A stretch of 49,860 nucleotides of DNA from Puniceicoccaceae bacterium (lineage in GTDB: Bacteria; Verrucomicrobiota; Verrucomicrobiia; Opitutales; Coraliomargaritaceae): the NCBI GenBank assembly GCA_018402305.1, contig JAGYJE010000017.1, positions 1 through 49,860 on the forward strand, written 5' to 3'. Position 1 is the first letter of the stretch. Each line of letters starts with the position of its first letter. Positions 46,724 to 49,860 of the stretch are shown here, one piece after another. The notes under the pieces are model-generated. The model ran no database searches. It saw nothing but the letters and a program-made list of their open reading frames with translations, and was not told the origin of the DNA. The position numbers and the translations under genes are program-made.

Positions 46724-47971
46724 TTACCGCACAAAAGTCACATAAAGGTAGCCAAGCGTCATCAAGGCGAAAAAGGCCAGACCCACCCAACTGATTACCG
46801 ACAGGAAAAAACCGGGCCGATCTGCTTCGGGCACATTGTCTCCCCGCATGACCCGGTAATTGATGTAGGCCAGAATCGGTGAGGTGACAAAGGATATGAT
46901 GGCGGCAAAGCTCAGCAGCTGCAGGAGATTTTGTACGAAGCCAAGCACTACAACACTCGCCAGAATCATTGATGCGATTATCCAAACCCGGTAGATACGC
47001 TGAAAACCTTTCTCAGGCAGGTCCTTGATTAAAGCACAACAAGCCGCCAATGATCTCGGGTAGCCGTCGAGGCAGGTCAGCGTCGTGCTGAACATGGTAA
47101 TAAAGGCCGCCGAGAGGATGAGCAGCCGCGACCAGTCTCCGATCGTCCCTGTGTAGAGATTGACCAACTGTTGCGAGAAGCCCACCCCGCCCGCAGCAAA
47201 GGACTCCCCAGTGCCATACATGACAAGCACGCCGAGCCCAACAAAGAGCACCGCCAAGACCACGGCGGCAAGGTAGCCCAGATAAAAGTCAATGGAAGTC
47301 TCACGCACCGTGGCAAAGTGCCCGGTCTGTTTCTCGCGGCTAAACATCCAGAGCGACGACCACGCGGAAAGATCCATTGGCGCTGGCATCCAGCCGAGTA
47401 GGCTGATGAGGAAAGCAAACGATGCCCACTGATACGGGCTCGGCGCGACGAAGTCTGCCGCCATCGCCGTTTGACTTGGGATGGCCAGCGCGACCGCTAC
47501 AGCAGTGCTGACACCAAGGATGGCAATGATCACCTTGGCCAGACGATCGAGCAGTTTATAATGCCCGACCAGAAGCAGCCCGGCCGACAAAAAAAGAAGC
47601 CCCACAGTCAGTAAAGGCACCGAAAGCCCCGTGATTCCGTAGCCCGCCAGCAAGGCACCGCTGAGCATGCCAACACCGGCGATGTTGATCGTGCCGGTTA
47701 AGATATTGACGGCCAGGAAGACCCAGACGTAGCCAATACCGAGGCGCTTGTAGCCTGCCAAAAGGCTCTCACCCGTCGCGGCAGTGTAACGCTGCCCATA
47801 GAGAAAGAAGGGAAATTTCAGTAAATTTGCCAGTAGAATCAGCCAGAGCAGCGACCACCCGAACTCAGCCCCCGCACGCGTCGACCAAACCAGGTGCGAG
47901 CCACCGACGGCCGCGCAGGCAACAAGGATGCCGGGGCCCAAAGCCTTCCATAGATTTCCGTATTTCAGCAT
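46724..47971 (-). CDS. NRAMP-like transporter, divergent metal site
   Basis: 415 residues, about 11 membrane helices. NRAMP-fold sequence at the start (LWKALGPGILVACAAVGGSH, LVWSTRAGAEFGWSLLW) and around helix 6 (LLGWMPAPMDLSAWSSLWMF). In Mn/Fe NRAMPs the first helix has DPGN; here the equivalent reads GGSH and the aspartate and asparagine are missing. It also lacks the usual helix 6 methionine-histidine pattern. Substrate therefore uncertain. It starts within the stop codon of the lipoprotein gene (TGATG), so it is coupled to the MCE operon. Confidence 0.82.
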   Translation of the reverse strand: MLKYGNLWKALGPGILVACAAVGGSHLVWSTRAGAEFGWSLLWLILLANLLKFPFFLYGQRYTAATGESLLAGYKRLGIGYVWVFLAVNILTGTINIAGVGMLSGALLAGYGITGLSVPLLTVGLLFLSAGLLLVGHYKLLDRLAKVIIAILGVSTAVAVALAIPSQTAMAADFVAPSPYQWASFAFLISLLGWMPAPMDLSAWSSLWMFSREKQTGHFATVRETSIDFYLGYLAAVVLAVLFVGLGVLVMYGTGESFAAGGVGFSQQLVNLYTGTIGDWSRLLILSAAFITMFSTTLTCLDGYPRSLAACCALIKDLPEKGFQRIYRVWIIASMILASVVVLGFVQNLLQLLSFAAIISFVTSPILAYINYRVMRGDNVPEADRPGFFLSVISWVGLAFFALMTLGYLYVTFVR

Positions 47972-48561
47972 CAATCTACACGAAAACTATCGGCAATGGC
48001 TTCGGCAAGCCCAGACAGGGCGGTATCCAAATGAGCTACATAGGCTCCCGGATCCACGCCATCCCAGAGGAGGGCGGCCGACACGTAACGCCCTGAATCA
48101 AGCGATCTGTCTGGATGCACCACTTCCCATTGCGCAACCACTTCAACCTGCCCATCTGGTCGCGCGCTGAAACGCTCAAAGCGGACCGCGACCGTTGCCC
48201 GATCCGCAACGGGATTGGACGACGGATAGTAGCCCTGCACCTGCGTCCATCCGGTGGCTTGCAGATGCATGGCGAGCGCCTGGGGCAAGGCCTCCGCCAG
48301 GGCGTCGGCCCAACGGGCACCGACCACCGGGGCCAGCGTGCCATTCGCGGAGCGATAATAGATCCGGTTGCCCGCAAGGTAGCCGGGCAGATCAATACGC
48401 GCGACATAGGACGGCGGTTTCCCGGAAAGATCCAACGGCGCAGACACATTACCAGCCAAAAGGTAGAGCTGCGTGCGGTCGGGTTGCGGCTTCAGATTGA
48501 CACAGCCGACCAGGGTCAGAGCCAAAGCAACTAACAAGAATGTGAAGATACGATGGATCAT
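47971..48561 (-). CDS. PqiC/YmbA-like ABC-type auxiliary lipoprotein
   Basis: 196 residues from ATG 48561. Lipobox LVGC (C20), then the family pattern YLLAGNVSAP, ARIDLPGYLAGNRIYYR, WADALAEALPQAL and VRFERFSARPDG. In known systems PqiC-like lipoproteins form the outer-membrane end of an MCE bridge moving phospholipids. It is downstream of the MCE gene, in the expected order. Confidence 0.88.
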   Translation of the reverse strand: MIHRIFTFLLVALALTLVGCVNLKPQPDRTQLYLLAGNVSAPLDLSGKPPSYVARIDLPGYLAGNRIYYRSANGTLAPVVGARWADALAEALPQALAMHLQATGWTQVQGYYPSSNPVADRATVAVRFERFSARPDGQVEVVAQWEVVHPDRSLDSGRYVSAALLWDGVDPGAYVAHLDTALSGLAEAIADSFRVD

Positions 48562-48610
48562 AATCGAGGGTCGTGGGTTAAAAAAATGCGATACATGCCC
48601 CAATCGCCGG

Positions 48611-49624
48611 TTATTCCGGATCCTCGGAGCGTCCCGTAAGCAGTGCATTCGGGTTGCGTTCAAGGTATTCTGAGAGCAGACGGATCGAGCGTGCCGTGCG
48701 GCTGATCTCGCGCAGCATTGTCTCGAATTCATAGCGGGCATCCGAGCCGGGCTTGAGCAGCGCGCTGGCATCGTTGGCAAAGGTATCCAACCCGTCCAAA
48801 GTTCGGGTAATCTGCGCCGTCCAGGTTGCCATCGTTTCGGCCAGCGGCCCCTCGCTTAAATTATAGGACTCCGCCGTCGCCCGCACCGTCTCCAGTGTTT
48901 CCCGAACCGCCAGCAAGGCCGACTCAAAGGCCTCGGAACCGACCAGTTGAGTGATCTCATCAGCTGCTCCGGTGATTGAGCGGCTCATACCGACCGAGTC
49001 GATCCCCTCCAGCACATCGGCTGCATTGACCAGGAGGCGATTTACATTTGCGTTAAGCATCTGCAGGTCCAGAGCACCGATGTCGGCAATAATTTGCGCA
49101 ACGTCAGCCGTGATCTGGTCCAGTGAGGAATTGAGCGTGGGTATCTCGACCATGCCATTGGCTACCGCCAGGTGCGCCTTCGAATCTTTTATCTTTTCCG
49201 GCTCAAAACTTATTTCCACAAAAAGCTGCCCGGTAATGAAGCTCTCCAGATTCAATTGAGCGACCAGCCCCCGCTCAACCGATTCCTCCATCCAAGTCGT
49301 CGTGAAAATCTCACTGGGCACCCCGAGATCACGCTCCAGGCGCGAGCGGTTGATCTCAATGATCACAGGAATCGCCGTCGACGCCTCACTCTGGCCCTCC
49401 GCCCGGATCATAACACGACGCACCTGCCCCACGGGCACCCCGCGAAACTTAACCATCGAGCCGGCATTCAGCCCGTTGATCGACTGATCAAAGAAAAGTA
49501 TAAAATGCGCCGAACGATTCACGAAGCTGACCGTTCCGAAATAAAGCACCATCCCCACAATGAGAAGGAGTGCGGCGGTGACAAAAGCACCGATCACTTT
49601 AGGATTTGGATTCGTTCGATTCAC
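48611..49624 (-). CDS. MCE (MlaD/PqiB-type) lipid-transport protein
   Basis: 337 residues. One N-terminal membrane helix (about 10-30, GAFVTAALLLIVGMVLYFG), then a single MCE domain (FDQSINGLNAGSMVKFRGVP, VGQVRRVMIRAEG). A long helical C-terminal region with evenly spaced hydrophobics (about 160-320) likely forms a coiled-coil barrel. It is the periplasmic ring of an inner-to-outer-membrane lipid transporter. Its MlaE/MlaF-type ABC partners must lie outside the window or elsewhere. Confidence 0.93.
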   Translation of the reverse strand: MNRTNPNPKVIGAFVTAALLLIVGMVLYFGTVSFVNRSAHFILFFDQSINGLNAGSMVKFRGVPVGQVRRVMIRAEGQSEASTAIPVIIEINRSRLERDLGVPSEIFTTTWMEESVERGLVAQLNLESFITGQLFVEISFEPEKIKDSKAHLAVANGMVEIPTLNSSLDQITADVAQIIADIGALDLQMLNANVNRLLVNAADVLEGIDSVGMSRSITGAADEITQLVGSEAFESALLAVRETLETVRATAESYNLSEGPLAETMATWTAQITRTLDGLDTFANDASALLKPGSDARYEFETMLREISRTARSIRLLSEYLERNPNALLTGRSEDPE

Positions 49625-49860
49625 GTTGACTGAGTTGTTTTGTTGAGAGGTCGCGGTCTAAGTACAGGAGAGCGGCCGTGCCCTGACGACACGCAAGCCT
49701 TAAATGAATGGCCACTCTTCGGGGACTGAGGCGTTCAACTTCATGACCCGGAGAATGACCCTCGGTCCACTCTAGTCAATTCGCTTTCCAGGCCGCTTCA
49801 TAAGCTGCAGCCTCGACGTCAAAAAAAAAACAGACCGTTAAAGTCCTTGCGCGTGTCGCA
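49625..49860. other. Region at right edge, possible 3' end of an upstream minus-strand gene
   Basis: No complete gene. On the minus strand a frame from 49859 to 49776 is open to the edge and ends with a TGA after a peptide fragment containing DVEAAAYEAAWKAN. It could be the C-terminus of a preceding gene, but 28 codons are too few to judge. A ten-base A run (49821-49830) lies inside it. Confidence 0.25.

Noticed and set aside
47977..48780. Longer lipoprotein gene starting at 48780
   Set aside because: It would overlap the MCE gene and place basic sequence before the signal peptide; ATG 48561 gives a normal lipoprotein signal.

Overview
The window reads as a chromosome segment of a Verrucomicrobiota bacterium, most likely an Opitutae-like lineage. 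The basis is a caa3 cytochrome oxidase operon, adjacent gyrB-gyrA, secreted proteins of a style common in the PVC superphylum, and many short interspersed repeats. This is inference from gene style, not a database match. About 21 kb (roughly 6.3-27.8 kb) is a resident virus-like element inserted between host genes.

Layout. 1-6.25 kb: the 3' part of a type I restriction operon. A nearly complete hsdR enters from the left edge, followed by a YgjP-like metalloprotease gene and two unrecognised genes packed with overlaps or 3-bp gaps. 6.4-13.1 kb: a replication/recombination module with an SSB-like protein, a RecB/Cas4-type exonuclease, a small nuclease, a HTH protein, a family A DNA polymerase, a primase-like protein, a RepA-like helicase ATPase and a second HTH protein. 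13.1-14.95 kb: no convincing gene, but a C+T-rich region with hairpins, duplicated blocks, a long dif-like inverted repeat and a terminator. 14.95-27.72 kb: a Mu-like packaging and head module (small and large terminase, portal, protease/scaffold, decoration protein, capsid protein, lipoprotein, holin-like protein). It is interrupted by AT-richer cargo genes for secreted or lipid-anchored proteins. I found no tail, lysin or integrase gene.

27.87-27.95 kb: an initiator tRNA-Met on the minus strand, its terminator facing the element. 28.3-35.8 kb: caa3 oxidase subunits II, I, III and IV, a four-copy 96-bp repeat, the assembly factor CtaG and an SLC13-type permease. 36-36.7 kb: a VapBC-like toxin-antitoxin pair. 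36.7-42.3 kb: an Rrf2 regulator divergent from gyrB-gyrA. 42.4-45.1 kb: a YhiN-type flavoprotein and a membrane-associated P-loop ATPase (minus strand). 45.4-46.7 kb: hflX. 46.7-49.6 kb: an operon (minus strand) with an MCE lipid-transport protein, an auxiliary lipoprotein and a divergent NRAMP-like transporter.

The most unusual material is in the element. It carries its own replication and capsid genes but nothing recognisable for tails or integration, and a 1.8-kb structured gene-free core. Its genes are also peppered with in-frame repeats of a family that recurs in the host cox operon. Those repeats suggest long co-residence with this host lineage.
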